From Planococcus donghaensis (GTDB taxonomy: Bacteria; Bacillota; Bacilli; Bacillales_A; Planococcaceae): a stretch of DNA of 64,000 nucleotides. How positions within the stretch are numbered: position 1 is the stretch's first letter; the number at the start of each line of letters is the position of its first letter. Under the pieces are notes generated by a model. That model made no database searches and was not told where the DNA came from. It saw nothing but the letters and a program-made list of their open reading frames with translations. Location: the NCBI RefSeq assembly GCF_001687665.2, contig NZ_CP016543.2:682001-746000 (forward strand), in the 5' to 3' direction. Positions 16,373-25,689 of this stretch are shown in pieces. Position numbers and translations under genes: made by a program.

Positions 16373-17275
16373 TTGAAAATCCAAGTTAAAAAACTAATGT
16401 TATCGGCTATCGTCACAAGCGTTGTATTTACAGGGGGAGTCGGTAATGTCTTCGCACAAGAAACATCGACAAACGCTAACTCAGAAACGGAACAAATGCA
16501 GCAAAACAAACAAGAGACCAAGTACTCGAAAAAAGTGATGGAAGCGGTACGCGTTGCTTTAGGAGAAGATGCTACATCTACGCAAAAAGATAGTGCCATA
16601 AACAAATTACGGAAGACGCAAGTCATGGATTACTACTTGGCGTCATTTGGTAAAAAGTTAAAAGGTAACGAAGTTCGTCGAGCAGTAAAAGAAGTGTTTT
16701 CAGTTGATTTAAACATAATTTCAGAAATGAATTATGGCAGCAAACTGAGCGTTTATTCGGATGACATTATGGAAAGCTTGCGCGTTTCTTTGGGAGAAGC
16801 ACCGACATCTAAAGCAAAAGACGAGCAGATTATGAGCATGATGAAAAACGAAGTAATGGACCGCTATATAAAACAACATGATTATTCACTTACTGGAGTA
16901 GTGAGCCGAGCGCTGATTAATGGTATTTACGGCGTGAACTTGCAGGGGATTTCTAATTTGGAATACTTGCAAATAGCCATCCACTCTAAAGGACAATGGA
17001 TTATAAAAAGTGACAAGGATTTATTCATGTTAAAATCTAGCCTCGACGATGTGGATGTGTCGATTGCAACAACGCCTTACTTTAAAGAAGTAACAGGCAG
17101 TGACCAAATACCAGTAGCTTTGAAAAATCAACTTTTAGATAAAGGCTTTACTTATATTGAAGAAACAAACCTTCTGTATTACAAAGACCCAGCCGGCAAA
17201 TCAGTTTCAGATCAATTCAAAGGTCAAGTAACTGGACTTCTTGTTGAAGCAGTAATAGCGCAATCTCAAAAGTAA
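16373..17275 (+). CDS. Secreted protein of unknown function with two internal repeats
   Basis: A 300-residue protein beginning at TTG 16373 (AGAGGA 6 bases upstream), with a signal peptide of ~28 residues (cleavage near VFA-QE). Residues ~53-120 and ~132-198 are two diverged copies of one helical unit (MEAVRVALGEDATSTQKDS against MESLRVSLGEAPTSKAKDE, then MDYYLASFGKKLKG against MDRYIKQHDYSLTG, then VFSVDLNIIS against IYGVNLQGIS). The rest has no match I recognise. It ends in a strong terminator and lies just before the M36 protease gene, so it may be an exported partner of the protease region (inference only). Confidence 0.75.
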   Translation: MKIQVKKLMLSAIVTSVVFTGGVGNVFAQETSTNANSETEQMQQNKQETKYSKKVMEAVRVALGEDATSTQKDSAINKLRKTQVMDYYLASFGKKLKGNEVRRAVKEVFSVDLNIISEMNYGSKLSVYSDDIMESLRVSLGEAPTSKAKDEQIMSMMKNEVMDRYIKQHDYSLTGVVSRALINGIYGVNLQGISNLEYLQIAIHSKGQWIIKSDKDLFMLKSSLDDVDVSIATTPYFKEVTGSDQIPVALKNQLLDKGFTYIEETNLLYYKDPAGKSVSDQFKGQVTGLLVEAVIAQSQK

Positions 17276-17288
17276 TCCTTAGCAGCTC

Positions 17289-17328
17289 AAACCGCCCATC
17301 TCTCAACCGAGATAGGCGGTTTTTTCTT
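17289..17328 (+). terminator. Intrinsic terminator after the secreted two-repeat gene
   Basis: AACCGCC-c-ATCTC/GAGAT-a-GGCGGTT stem and six T residues. Confidence 0.9.
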
Positions 17329-17509
17329 GTTTAAAATCAACTTTTTCCAACTATCCACTAAACCTACTACCAATAGTCTATCCCTCGCTACTACCTTGTA
17401 ACAGTCTTACTACTGCTTAGTCAGTGTTTATCAACTATTGGGTAGGACTTTATCTTATAGTGAAGAACAAGTACTAAGTATCACGATTAAAATTGAGAAA
17501 TGGGGATGT

Positions 17510-20500
17510 ATGATGAAGAAGGAAAAAGTATATTCTGTATTGGGTTCGGCTGTTTTAGCAAGTTCCTTATTAATTCCTTTTACCACAAATGCCATGGAAA
17601 TTTCAGGACCGATCGCTTCAACAAGTGTTTTGGAAACACAAACACATGAACAATTGTATGACGCTCGAAATGTGCTGAGTGGCGTAATCCCTACGAGCAA
17701 ACAATTACTAGCAACCAATAAATTAATCGATTCCATTGGAAGCGGTACCAAAGTTCAGTGGAACAAAATGTTTGGTACGCCTTCATCCATTGTAAAAGAT
17801 AAAGGGTATTTAACAGCTCCAACTTCAGGTTCTGCAGAGACAATTGCGCGCGGCTGGTTAAAAGCCAATGCTGAAGTTTTTGGATTGGCTGAAAAAGATA
17901 TCGATTCACTAAAAGTAATTCGCAATTATAAAGTGCCTGGCACAGGTCTTCAACCTGTTACATTCCAACAATCATTTGACGGTATCGAGTCGATTTTTGG
18001 TGGACGCGTAATTGTCGCAGTCAATAAAACAGGACAGATATTATCGGTAACAGGCAATTTGTCGAAAGCCAAATCTTTTGTAAATGACTTTGCTTTATCC
18101 GAAGCAGATGCATTAAACAAAGTCATTGCATTAGAACAACCTGGTTTGGCGTATACAGCTAAAGCCGCAGGACAAGCAAATGGATGGAAAGTGTTTGATG
18201 GGAACAATGTCTTGCCAACAAAACAATACGTGAAAAAAGCGGTATTTTCTAAAGGCGATGAAATGAGACCCGTGTACCGCGTATTGTATATTGAAGAACT
18301 TCAAAAAGGTGCAGAAGTGATTATTGATGCGAAAACAGGAGAACGGCTATACGAACGTTCACTTGTTCAACATTTAAATCCAGAAGGGGCAATTTTTGAA
18401 AACTACCCGGGTTCGTCTAAAGGCGGTACGTTGGTCAACAAATCATTTAAAGGTGACGCCGCTGCTTCACCAAACGGTTGGCTACTCCCGACAAGTGAAC
18501 TTGGCGTTACCACACTTGGTAACAATGCAAATTCGTTTGCCAACTGGAGTAACTTTTTAGCGCCAGCCGATCAAGCGGTTCGACCGGTCAATCCATTAGG
18601 ACAATTTAAATACCCGTTCTTAAATGCTTGGCAAAAGAGTAAAGGGCAAGCTTTGCCGCCTTCTTATGCAGAAGACGTCAACAGTGCAACAACGAATCTG
18701 TTTTATCACCACAATTTGTTTCATGATTATTTCTATAAGCTTGGGTGGGTTGAAGGTGCAGGGAATCTTCAAACAACAAATTTTGGCAAAGGCGGCTCTG
18801 AAGGTGACGCCATTATGGGATTGGTCCAAGCCGGAGCGGTTTCAGGTGGGGAACCGACCTACACTGGACGCGACAACGCTTATATGCTGACCTTGCCAGA
18901 CGGTCTGCCGGCATGGAGTGGGATGTTCTTATGGGAGCCGATCGCAGGCGCGTTTGAAGGCGAATATGCAGACGGTGATTACGATGCAGGAATTATTTAT
19001 CATGAATATTCTCACGCCTTGTCTACACGATTAGTCGCAGGCGGAGAGTCTCTTGGCAGCCATCAGGCAGGTTCGATGGGCGAAGCTTGGGGAGATTGGT
19101 TTGCGATGCATTACTTGATCAAAAATAACTTGCAAGACAAAGCCGTTGTCGGAGCTTACGTAACGGGCAACGAAGAGCGCGGAATTCGTAGCTGGTCGTT
19201 AGAAGATAGTCCACTACAATACGGAGATATCGGCTTTGATATTATCGGACCTGAAGTACACGCGGACGGCGAAATTTGGGCAGCGATTCTTTGGAAAGTT
19301 AGAGAAGATTTGCTGGCGTCACTTGGCAAAGAAGCAGGTGAGAAAGTCGTTGAGCAATTGGTCATCGATGCGATGCCAATTTCTGCTCCAAACCCGTCAA
19401 TGGTAGATATGCGCGATGCCATCATTGCGGCCGATACAGAACGTTACGGCGGGAAACATTACGATACATTGTGGGCAGCCTTTGCAAGTCGCGGGTTAGG
19501 ATATAGTGCAGCTTCAAATGGTGGCAATGATACCGATCCTACACCTGCTTATAACCATCCGCTAAATGACAAAAATGGTTTGTTCGCCGGCAAGATTATT
19601 AACGCCGCTACGAATAAACCAGTTGAAGATGTTCGCATCATTATTGGTGAATATGAAGCTAGAACAAGTGCTGTTACGAAAACAGCAGAAAAAGGCGCAT
19701 TTGGCGTTCCGATGCTAGCAGGGACTTACGACATCACCATCCAAGCAAAAGGCTTTGGTTCACGTACACTTAAAGATGTTGAAATTGATACAGGTAAAAA
19801 CAAAGCATTGAAAATTTCGCTTGAACCAAACGTTGCCTCTTCATCGAATGGCGCAACAATTGCGAGTGTGTCTAGTGAGTCTGACAGCAACCAAGTGAAA
19901 ATGGTCATTGATGATACAGAAGCGAGTGTATACGCATCTGAAGCTCAAGAAGGCGGCTTTACAGGTGCAGAATTTGTTGTTGATTTGGTGACGGATAAAG
20001 CGGTTAAAGTGTCTAGCGTCAACGTCAGTGCCTTTAAAGACATCTCTAAAGGAAGATTTGCGACAATCAAAGACTTTACGGTACTTTCTTCTATAGACGG
20101 GGAAACGTGGACGGAAATTGTAGATAGTGAATTTACAGCTTCGATTCCACGTCCAGCTACACCTGATTTGCACTACAAAGAATACGAACTAGAAAACACG
20201 GTAGAAGCGAAATACTTGAAACTGGTTGTCAAAAATGCACAAAATAACGCAGCAGGTTATATTCAAGTAGCTGAACTGCAAGCATTTGGACCAGGCAAAA
20301 CAAAAATTTCACCACTTGTACTAGAGCCTGAAGAGCCGTTTGTGGCTACAGGAACAGTTACAGCAGGAAATGCAGGAACAGGCATCGGCAACTTAGCCGA
20401 TGTGGGTGCGACGCTTGCAGTCACGGAAAATGAATTTGTGACTACACAAAATCCAACTCCGACGACACAAGGTTTGGACGGTTACGTAGTGACGTTGCCT

Positions 20501-20728
20501 TCGCCATACGGAGATGGAATTCATACGTTTAACCTGACAAGCTCAGCAGAAAGTGACTACGATTATGACGTGTATTTCTACAATAAGAACTTCGAAGTGA
20601 TCGGATCAGTTGCCACTTCTGGAGCTGACGAAACAGGAGTCATTCCTGGTGGCACGGCTTACGTTTATGTTGGATTGTACAGCGGAGCAAACGTACCCTT
20701 CACATTTACAGCTCTAAGCCCGTATTAA
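17510..20728 (+). CDS. Secreted M36 (fungalysin-type) zinc metalloprotease with discoidin-like and C-terminal domains
   Basis: A 1072-residue exported protease. It has a signal peptide (KKEKVYSVLGSAVLASSLLI, cleavage near NAM), then an FTP-type propeptide (~residues 50-270), then an M36 catalytic domain with the zinc motif HEYSH at 498-502 and the third ligand Glu525 in GSMGEAWGDW. C-terminal to that come a carboxypeptidase-regulatory-like beta-sandwich (~695-770), an F5/8 C (discoidin)-like domain (~775-935; SSVNVSAFKDISKGRFATIK, YLKLVVKNAQNNAAG) and a terminal PPC-like beta domain. The last three probably bind substrate or cell surface. ATG 17510 follows GGGG; upstream in-frame ATG 17438 has no ribosome site and would spoil the signal peptide. 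Confidence 0.93.
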   Translation: MMKKEKVYSVLGSAVLASSLLIPFTTNAMEISGPIASTSVLETQTHEQLYDARNVLSGVIPTSKQLLATNKLIDSIGSGTKVQWNKMFGTPSSIVKDKGYLTAPTSGSAETIARGWLKANAEVFGLAEKDIDSLKVIRNYKVPGTGLQPVTFQQSFDGIESIFGGRVIVAVNKTGQILSVTGNLSKAKSFVNDFALSEADALNKVIALEQPGLAYTAKAAGQANGWKVFDGNNVLPTKQYVKKAVFSKGDEMRPVYRVLYIEELQKGAEVIIDAKTGERLYERSLVQHLNPEGAIFENYPGSSKGGTLVNKSFKGDAAASPNGWLLPTSELGVTTLGNNANSFANWSNFLAPADQAVRPVNPLGQFKYPFLNAWQKSKGQALPPSYAEDVNSATTNLFYHHNLFHDYFYKLGWVEGAGNLQTTNFGKGGSEGDAIMGLVQAGAVSGGEPTYTGRDNAYMLTLPDGLPAWSGMFLWEPIAGAFEGEYADGDYDAGIIYHEYSHALSTRLVAGGESLGSHQAGSMGEAWGDWFAMHYLIKNNLQDKAVVGAYVTGNEERGIRSWSLEDSPLQYGDIGFDIIGPEVHADGEIWAAILWKVREDLLASLGKEAGEKVVEQLVIDAMPISAPNPSMVDMRDAIIAADTERYGGKHYDTLWAAFASRGLGYSAASNGGNDTDPTPAYNHPLNDKNGLFAGKIINAATNKPVEDVRIIIGEYEARTSAVTKTAEKGAFGVPMLAGTYDITIQAKGFGSRTLKDVEIDTGKNKALKISLEPNVASSSNGATIASVSSESDSNQVKMVIDDTEASVYASEAQEGGFTGAEFVVDLVTDKAVKVSSVNVSAFKDISKGRFATIKDFTVLSSIDGETWTEIVDSEFTASIPRPATPDLHYKEYELENTVEAKYLKLVVKNAQNNAAGYIQVAELQAFGPGKTKISPLVLEPEEPFVATGTVTAGNAGTGIGNLADVGATLAVTENEFVTTQNPTPTTQGLDGYVVTLPSPYGDGIHTFNLTSSAESDYDYDVYFYNKNFEVIGSVATSGADETGVIPGGTAYVYVGLYSGANVPFTFTALSPY

Positions 20729-20756
20729 AGAAAGTTGTTCCATACGTTTTTATAAT

Positions 20757-20801
20757 AAAACCGTTAGAGAAAAATTCATCATTTTTCTCTAACGGTTTTT
20801 G
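20757..20801 (+). terminator. Very strong intrinsic terminator after the M36 gene
   Basis: An 18-bp perfect stem (AAAACCGTTAGAGAAAAA and its complement) with a 7-base loop and a T tail. Confidence 0.95.
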
Positions 20802-20828
20802 AATTTCAAAAATAAAATCCGAGAAAAG

Positions 20829-20942
20829 TTGAATCGGCATAGTAAATATTTCGTTTTGGTTATCGTCTTGACTGTATTGAGTGGCTGGAACGCAGAGACA
20901 GACAATTCATTTGGTGATTTGTTTAACAATAAAGACTCTTAG
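20829..20942 (+). CDS. Possible 37-residue secreted or membrane peptide
   Basis: A short frame from TTG 20829 reads a hydrophobic segment (YFVLVIVLTVLSGW) and a polar tail (NAETDNSFGDLFNNKDS) and stops at TAG 20940-20942. There is no good ribosome site and no upstream ATG. It directly abuts the next small frame. It could be a real peptide or the remnant of a longer gene. Confidence 0.25.
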   Translation: MNRHSKYFVLVIVLTVLSGWNAETDNSFGDLFNNKDS

Positions 20943-21158
20943 GTGTTAGACAATAAGGCAGGGATGAAGGGGATTCACTTGCCAGGAATGAACTGGTTCA
21001 TATTGAAGTTTGAAACAGTGAATGGTGTCGGGGAGTTTAAACTAACAAGAGAAGAACTAGAAGGCGGATACAGCGTGAACTTAAAAGAAATTGAGAGGGA
21101 AGAAAAACTAAAAGAGCTTATCCAAGTGCGTATAGAAAATAGAAAAGAGCTAACGTGA
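20943..21158 (+). CDS. Small hypothetical protein
   Basis: A 71-residue frame starting at GTG 20943, or possibly at ATG 20964. It reads MNWFILKFETVNGVGEFKLT followed by a charged helix (VNLKEIEREEKLKELI). The ribosome site is poor. The N-terminal half looks like a small beta fold and the second half an alpha helix, so it may be a real cytoplasmic protein. It lies between the M36 terminator and the convergent S8 gene. Function unknown. Confidence 0.4.
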   Translation: MLDNKAGMKGIHLPGMNWFILKFETVNGVGEFKLTREELEGGYSVNLKEIEREEKLKELIQVRIENRKELT

Positions 21159-21187
21159 TTTTCAAAGTAGTGTTTGCACTCAAAAAC

Positions 21188-21230
21188 AGCAAAAACCCCG
21201 CAGCTGCCAGTGGCAACTGCGGGGTTTTGA
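21188..21230. terminator. Bidirectional terminator between small gene and S8 protease
   Basis: An AAAACCCCGCAG/CTGCGGGGTTTT stem with a TGCCA/TGGCA inner stem; T runs on both strands. Confidence 0.92.
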
Positions 21231-21233
21231 TAA

Positions 21234-23687
21234 TTAGTTTGTGAAAAATGCTTCGTGATGACGGCTAAATGCTACTGCGAAATCACCGCGTAATACTTGC
21301 TCACTAGGGTTAAATGTTGCTTGTACAGTTGGGACAAGATCATATTTACCTTGAGTCACTGAGAACTGAGCGTTTAAGATGTTAAGGTCTAGTGCAAGTT
21401 GAACATATGGTTTCAAGTCAGCAGGGATGCTGTCTTGGTCTTTTATCGCAATACGCTCATCTTTATACTGAACTGTTACGTTGCCTGAGAAAGCTTCTGC
21501 TTGTTTTTGCAAACCTAAACTTTGTACTAACGAGTAAGCAAGTTCAGCTTTTGTTACGCTCCCTGTCGGATCGAATTTACCGCTTGCTTTTGCTTTCATA
21601 ACGCCATTAGCGAATTGAGCATAATCACGGAAAGCTGATCCTTTAGCTGTAACGGCTTCTGCAAATGGAGTGAAGTCAGAAGAAACGTCGTTAAAGCTTG
21701 CTGTTCCAGGAAGGCTTTGACGAATTTCAGCACCCATTACTAAGTAAGTAGCAAGATCTGCACGAGTTAGTTTAGCATCAGGTCTAAATTTTCCTTGAGC
21801 GTTAGAATCGAATAAATGGTTTTTGACACCCATCGCGATTGCTGGTTCTGCAGCGTGACCCGCGATATCAGTTAGTCCAGTGATGCCATTTACTTTTGTG
21901 AAAGAAAGAACACCTTCTACTGTTTCCGGAAATGCAAGGCCAACAGGATTTGCTTCATTGCCGCGTAAGCCGCGTACTTCAGCTTTCCATTGACCAGCTA
22001 CTGGGTTGTTAACAATAACAGTACGGTCATAAGTTGTCGCAAACAATAAGCTAATACCTGAACTATATTCTGTGCCGTCTGGAGAAATTAGGACCAAGTT
22101 TACTGGGTTACCTGTTTCTCCAAGAAGACCTTCTGCATTTACTTTTGCAGACAAGATCGAAACGCCTTGTTCTACAGAAAAGGTATGTTGTGTACTTTTA
22201 GCTACTACATAATCAACTGAGAAATCTTCGCGTTTTGTTTGTTCTGAAACGTTCGCATTAAATGTTTTTTCGCTGTTTAATGTTGCACCGTATGTTTTGT
22301 TGTTGAAAATTGAATCGAGTGCTGCATAGGCATTTACATAGCCTGCGCCAACTTCCCATGTTTCATAACCGGGCATGTTTGTCGCCGTGTTTTGAAGAAG
22401 TGATTTTACTTCGTCAGGTGAAAGTGTTGGATTTGCTTCTAACAGTAATGCTGTGATTCCTGCTACGTGCGGTGTTGCCATTGAAGTACCGCTCATCGTC
22501 GTGTAATAAGGAAGATGTGCGGGTTCAAGTGTTGTCGCATCTTGTTCAGCTGCTAATGATGTAACTGGAGAAACCGTTCTTGTTGATACAATATCAACGC
22601 CAGGAGCAACGATAGAAGGCTCGTCTTTCCAAGACCAAGTTTTGCCGTGAAGGTCAAATGTGCCACCTACATCTTTTGTTCCGCGAGAAGAAAAGTCTGC
22701 AAGCGTCCCATCTTTTTCACCAGCTCCAACTGAAATTACCCAAGGAGCTTTTGCATATGGATTATGTGTATCTGAACCAGGACCTGCGTTACCAGCGGCG
22801 AATAAAACAACGATTCCGCGGTCATACGCTTTTTTACTAGCTAAGTTGATCGGGTGAGTTGGTACAAAATCTCCACCAGAACCCCATGAGTTTGTGATTA
22901 CACGGATATTGTATTCGGTTTGATGCGTAATCGCGTAATCGAAACCTCCGATACCATCAAGGACGAATAATGCACCACCAGAACCATAGCCGATCAAGTC
23001 AGCGCCAGGAGCGGCTCCTTCGTATTTACCACCAGACATTGCGCCAGTACCGCCAACAGTTCCAGCTACGTGCGTACCGTGTCCAGAGTTTGTGTCAGTA
23101 TTTGGAACGTCTTCTGTATAAGAAACAGGAAGAATGCCTGTAATGCTTTGAAGATTTGTTGATCCTAAAACGTTTTGCACAAGATTTCTACCAAGTTCAT
23201 GATCTTTATGTGTGCCATCAACGCCGCTGTCATTGACAACCACTCCGATGCCATCACCAGAAACCGGTAATCCACCATTTTGTTTTCTGAAGTTATTATC
23301 AGTTTGTGCTTTATCAACGCCAGTAATCATGTTGGCATCAGCATTGAAATACTCAAGTTTTTCGTTCAAGAAAACAGATTGTACTTCAGGGTTTTGCGCT
23401 AGTTCTTCGATTTGTTGTTTTGTTGCGAAAGCACCCACAATTGGGAGGCTCTGCATACTAATGGCGGATTTAATTCCTAACCCTTCCAGCAGATCAAGCT
23501 GAGCCTCTGTGGGTTTTTGATCTCCTCGGAATGTAACAATAACTTCTGTCGCTCCTTTGGAAAGAGCAGACCAGACTTTTTCATCTACCTGTGCAGTGGT
23601 AGTTGACTGCGAGCTGTTTGCATTAGCGGTAGAGAAAGCTGGGAAGATCAAGAACAACATCGTAACGATCAACAAAATCTTTTTCAT
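21234..23687 (-). CDS. Subtilisin-like S8 serine protease with C-terminal SLH domains
   Basis: An 817-residue exported protease. It has a signal peptide (1-~23), an I9-type inhibitory propeptide (~45-113, TEVIVTFRGDQKPTEAQ), then an S8 catalytic domain with Asp153 (VNDSGVDGTH), His203 (SGHGTHVAGT), oxyanion Asn300 and Ser402 (MSGTSMATPHVAG). A beta-sandwich follows (~465-600) and then three S-layer-homology repeats (~605-652, 665-722, 745-810), which normally bind pyruvylated secondary wall polymer and keep the enzyme on the cell surface. The ribosome site AGGAG precedes ATG 23687. It is paralogous to the next gene, with the same Asp and His positions. Probably cell-wall-anchored nutrition or processing protease. 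Confidence 0.95.
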   Translation of the reverse strand: MKKILLIVTMLFLIFPAFSTANANSSQSTTTAQVDEKVWSALSKGATEVIVTFRGDQKPTEAQLDLLEGLGIKSAISMQSLPIVGAFATKQQIEELAQNPEVQSVFLNEKLEYFNADANMITGVDKAQTDNNFRKQNGGLPVSGDGIGVVVNDSGVDGTHKDHELGRNLVQNVLGSTNLQSITGILPVSYTEDVPNTDTNSGHGTHVAGTVGGTGAMSGGKYEGAAPGADLIGYGSGGALFVLDGIGGFDYAITHQTEYNIRVITNSWGSGGDFVPTHPINLASKKAYDRGIVVLFAAGNAGPGSDTHNPYAKAPWVISVGAGEKDGTLADFSSRGTKDVGGTFDLHGKTWSWKDEPSIVAPGVDIVSTRTVSPVTSLAAEQDATTLEPAHLPYYTTMSGTSMATPHVAGITALLLEANPTLSPDEVKSLLQNTATNMPGYETWEVGAGYVNAYAALDSIFNNKTYGATLNSEKTFNANVSEQTKREDFSVDYVVAKSTQHTFSVEQGVSILSAKVNAEGLLGETGNPVNLVLISPDGTEYSSGISLLFATTYDRTVIVNNPVAGQWKAEVRGLRGNEANPVGLAFPETVEGVLSFTKVNGITGLTDIAGHAAEPAIAMGVKNHLFDSNAQGKFRPDAKLTRADLATYLVMGAEIRQSLPGTASFNDVSSDFTPFAEAVTAKGSAFRDYAQFANGVMKAKASGKFDPTGSVTKAELAYSLVQSLGLQKQAEAFSGNVTVQYKDERIAIKDQDSIPADLKPYVQLALDLNILNAQFSVTQGKYDLVPTVQATFNPSEQVLRGDFAVAFSRHHEAFFTN

Positions 23688-23828
23688 TTCATCATTCTCC
23701 TTTTCTCAATAGTTTGAAAAATCTTAATTTAATTATCATCTTTTTACTATCGGTTGCCTATTACGCAGAGGATGTATTTTCCGTTCCCGAAGGTCCTAGG
23801 CAAATTACTACCAATGGCGTAGAGGACA

Positions 23829-23862
23829 GCAAAAAAAACACCCCCTATATAAATAGGGGGCG
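23829..23862 (-). terminator. Intrinsic terminator of the second S8 gene
   Basis: Minus strand: CCCCCTAT-ttat-ATAGGGGG followed by TG and eight T residues. Confidence 0.9.
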
Positions 23863-23877
23863 GTCAAAACTTATTTT

Positions 23878-25332
23878 TTAATTTTTACTTTTTTTTTTCG
23901 ATGGAACAAGAGTTGCTGGAGCAAGGTTTTCTGCTTTAATCGCTTGGATTGCTGCATACGCATTTACGTAACCAGCGCCAACTTCCCATGTCTCGTATCC
24001 TGGCATTGTTGTAGCTGTTTGTTGCATCAATTCTTTAATTTCAGCAGGGGATAGAGTAGGATCTACTTCAAGCATTAAGGCAATGATGCCTGCTGCATGA
24101 GGGGCCGCCATCGATGTTCCGCTGAATGTTGTGTAATACGGCAAATGTGCCGGTGAAATTCCTGTCGCATCTTTATCAGCACTTAACGCTGATAGTGGTG
24201 TGAACACGCGTGTTGAAACGATATCAACGCCTGGTGCTGTGATTGTCGGACGATCTGCCCAAGTAAACGTTTCACCGTCAATAACGACCGTGCCACCTTT
24301 ATCTTTAACACCACGTGATGAAAAGTCAGCTAGGTTTTTAGAAGAATCTCCAGCAGCTACAGTTACAACCCAAGGTGCTTTTTTATAGTTTCCAGAAATG
24401 GTTGAAGCTCCAGGACCTGCATTTCCTGCAGAGAAAACAGTTGTAATGCCACGGTCGTATAACTTTTTAGTAGCGATATTGATCGGGTGGTTTGGATCGA
24501 AATCAGTATTCGAGTCGCTCGTATCGCCCCACGAATTAGTGATTACGCGAATGTTGTATTCGGTTTGATGTGTAAGCGCGTAGTCAAATCCGCCGATTGT
24601 GTCCATGATTGCAATTCCAGCGCCTGAACCATAGCCGATCAAGTTTGCACCAGGTGCAACGCCTTCGTATTTTCCACCAGACATCGCACCAGTTCCGCCA
24701 ACAATTCCAGTAACGTGTGTTCCATGTCCAGAAGTAGAATCTGTATTCGGGATATTTTCAAGGTATGCAACTGGTACTAAACCAACCGTACTGTTTAAGT
24801 TAATATTCGCCATAACATTTTGTACTAAGTTTTTGCCAAGCTGATGATCTTTATGTGTACCATCAACACCGCTGTCATTGATGACAACGCCGATGTTTTT
24901 ACCCGTAATCGGCATTCCGCCATTAGCAGCTCGGAATTCTGGGTCTTCGCGAACTTGGTCAACGCCTGTTACAGAAGTAGAAGCTTCGTTTTCATATTGA
25001 AGCGGTGCGTTGTAGTAAATAGAAAGAATATCTGCTGATTCCGCTAATTTTGTCACTTGCGCCGGTGTTACAGATGCTCCTGCCATTGGTAAGCTTTGAA
25101 ACAACTGCGCATTTGAAATGCCTAAGCTTTCAAGTACTTGAAGATTGCTATCGCTGTTTTTGAATGTAATGATGACTTCGATCGGTGTGAGTCGATTTTG
25201 TAATAAGTTTTGTAGCTTTTGGTCAATGATAACTCCTTCTGCATTCGCTGAAGTTTGGTTTAATGAAAAAGGATTGAATGCAAGACCGAGCGCTAAACAA
25301 AAGGTGCTGATGACGATCAATAATCTCTTCAT
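23878..25332 (-). CDS. Subtilisin-like S8 serine protease (no SLH domains)
   Basis: A 484-residue secreted paralogue of the SLH-bearing protease. It has a signal peptide (MKRLLIVISTFCLALGLAF), an I9-type propeptide (~50-110) and a catalytic domain with Asp153 (INDSGVDGTH), His203 (SGHGTHVTGI), Asn304 and Ser407 (FSGTSMAAPHAAG). It ends soon after the catalytic domain in a basic tail (KKKSKN), so the mature enzyme is probably released or held only by charge. TAGGAGGA precedes the ATG. A terminator separates it from the SLH form, so the two are transcribed independently despite their tandem position. Length is normal for a soluble subtilisin. Confidence 0.95.
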   Translation of the reverse strand: MKRLLIVISTFCLALGLAFNPFSLNQTSANAEGVIIDQKLQNLLQNRLTPIEVIITFKNSDSNLQVLESLGISNAQLFQSLPMAGASVTPAQVTKLAESADILSIYYNAPLQYENEASTSVTGVDQVREDPEFRAANGGMPITGKNIGVVINDSGVDGTHKDHQLGKNLVQNVMANINLNSTVGLVPVAYLENIPNTDSTSGHGTHVTGIVGGTGAMSGGKYEGVAPGANLIGYGSGAGIAIMDTIGGFDYALTHQTEYNIRVITNSWGDTSDSNTDFDPNHPINIATKKLYDRGITTVFSAGNAGPGASTISGNYKKAPWVVTVAAGDSSKNLADFSSRGVKDKGGTVVIDGETFTWADRPTITAPGVDIVSTRVFTPLSALSADKDATGISPAHLPYYTTFSGTSMAAPHAAGIIALMLEVDPTLSPAEIKELMQQTATTMPGYETWEVGAGYVNAYAAIQAIKAENLAPATLVPSKKKSKN

Positions 25333-25689
25333 GGTTATCCTCCTAATATTTTCAGAATTTTTCTTCTTCTAATGATTTCATTTTTCATAGATTAACACCA
25401 TTCACCACGAGGCGTATTTCTACATATACAAAAAGACGTAGCCACCTACTGCTTAAGTAGTAGATGGCTACGTCTTCTGGCTTGTAGACAAACTAGCTAT
25501 CGGAACAAACTTGTGCCAATAGTTATTCTTTTTGACTTTTTTATTTATAGAGAAACTTCGATATTAGTTGATGAACCTTTTTAGTACATACGCTAGCGAT
25601 GGCGCGTCTACCCCAAAGCGGTCAGCGCGGTTTTAATAGCTCCATAAATTGTGCAAATAGATTTTATCTACGCCTTGAGAGAACAGTTG
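25333..25689. other. Intergenic region between S8 protease and response regulator
   Basis: A 357-bp gap. It holds the promoter region of the S8 gene and the regulator terminator. The remainder (25478-25689) shows no convincing gene or structured RNA. Confidence 0.6.
25432..25477 (-). terminator. Long hairpin terminator downstream of the NarL-type two-component genes
   Basis: AAGACGTAGCCA/TGGCTACGTCTT stem with an inner CTACT/AGTAG extension. The minus strand ends in a T run, so it separates the two-component operon from the S8 gene. Confidence 0.8.
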
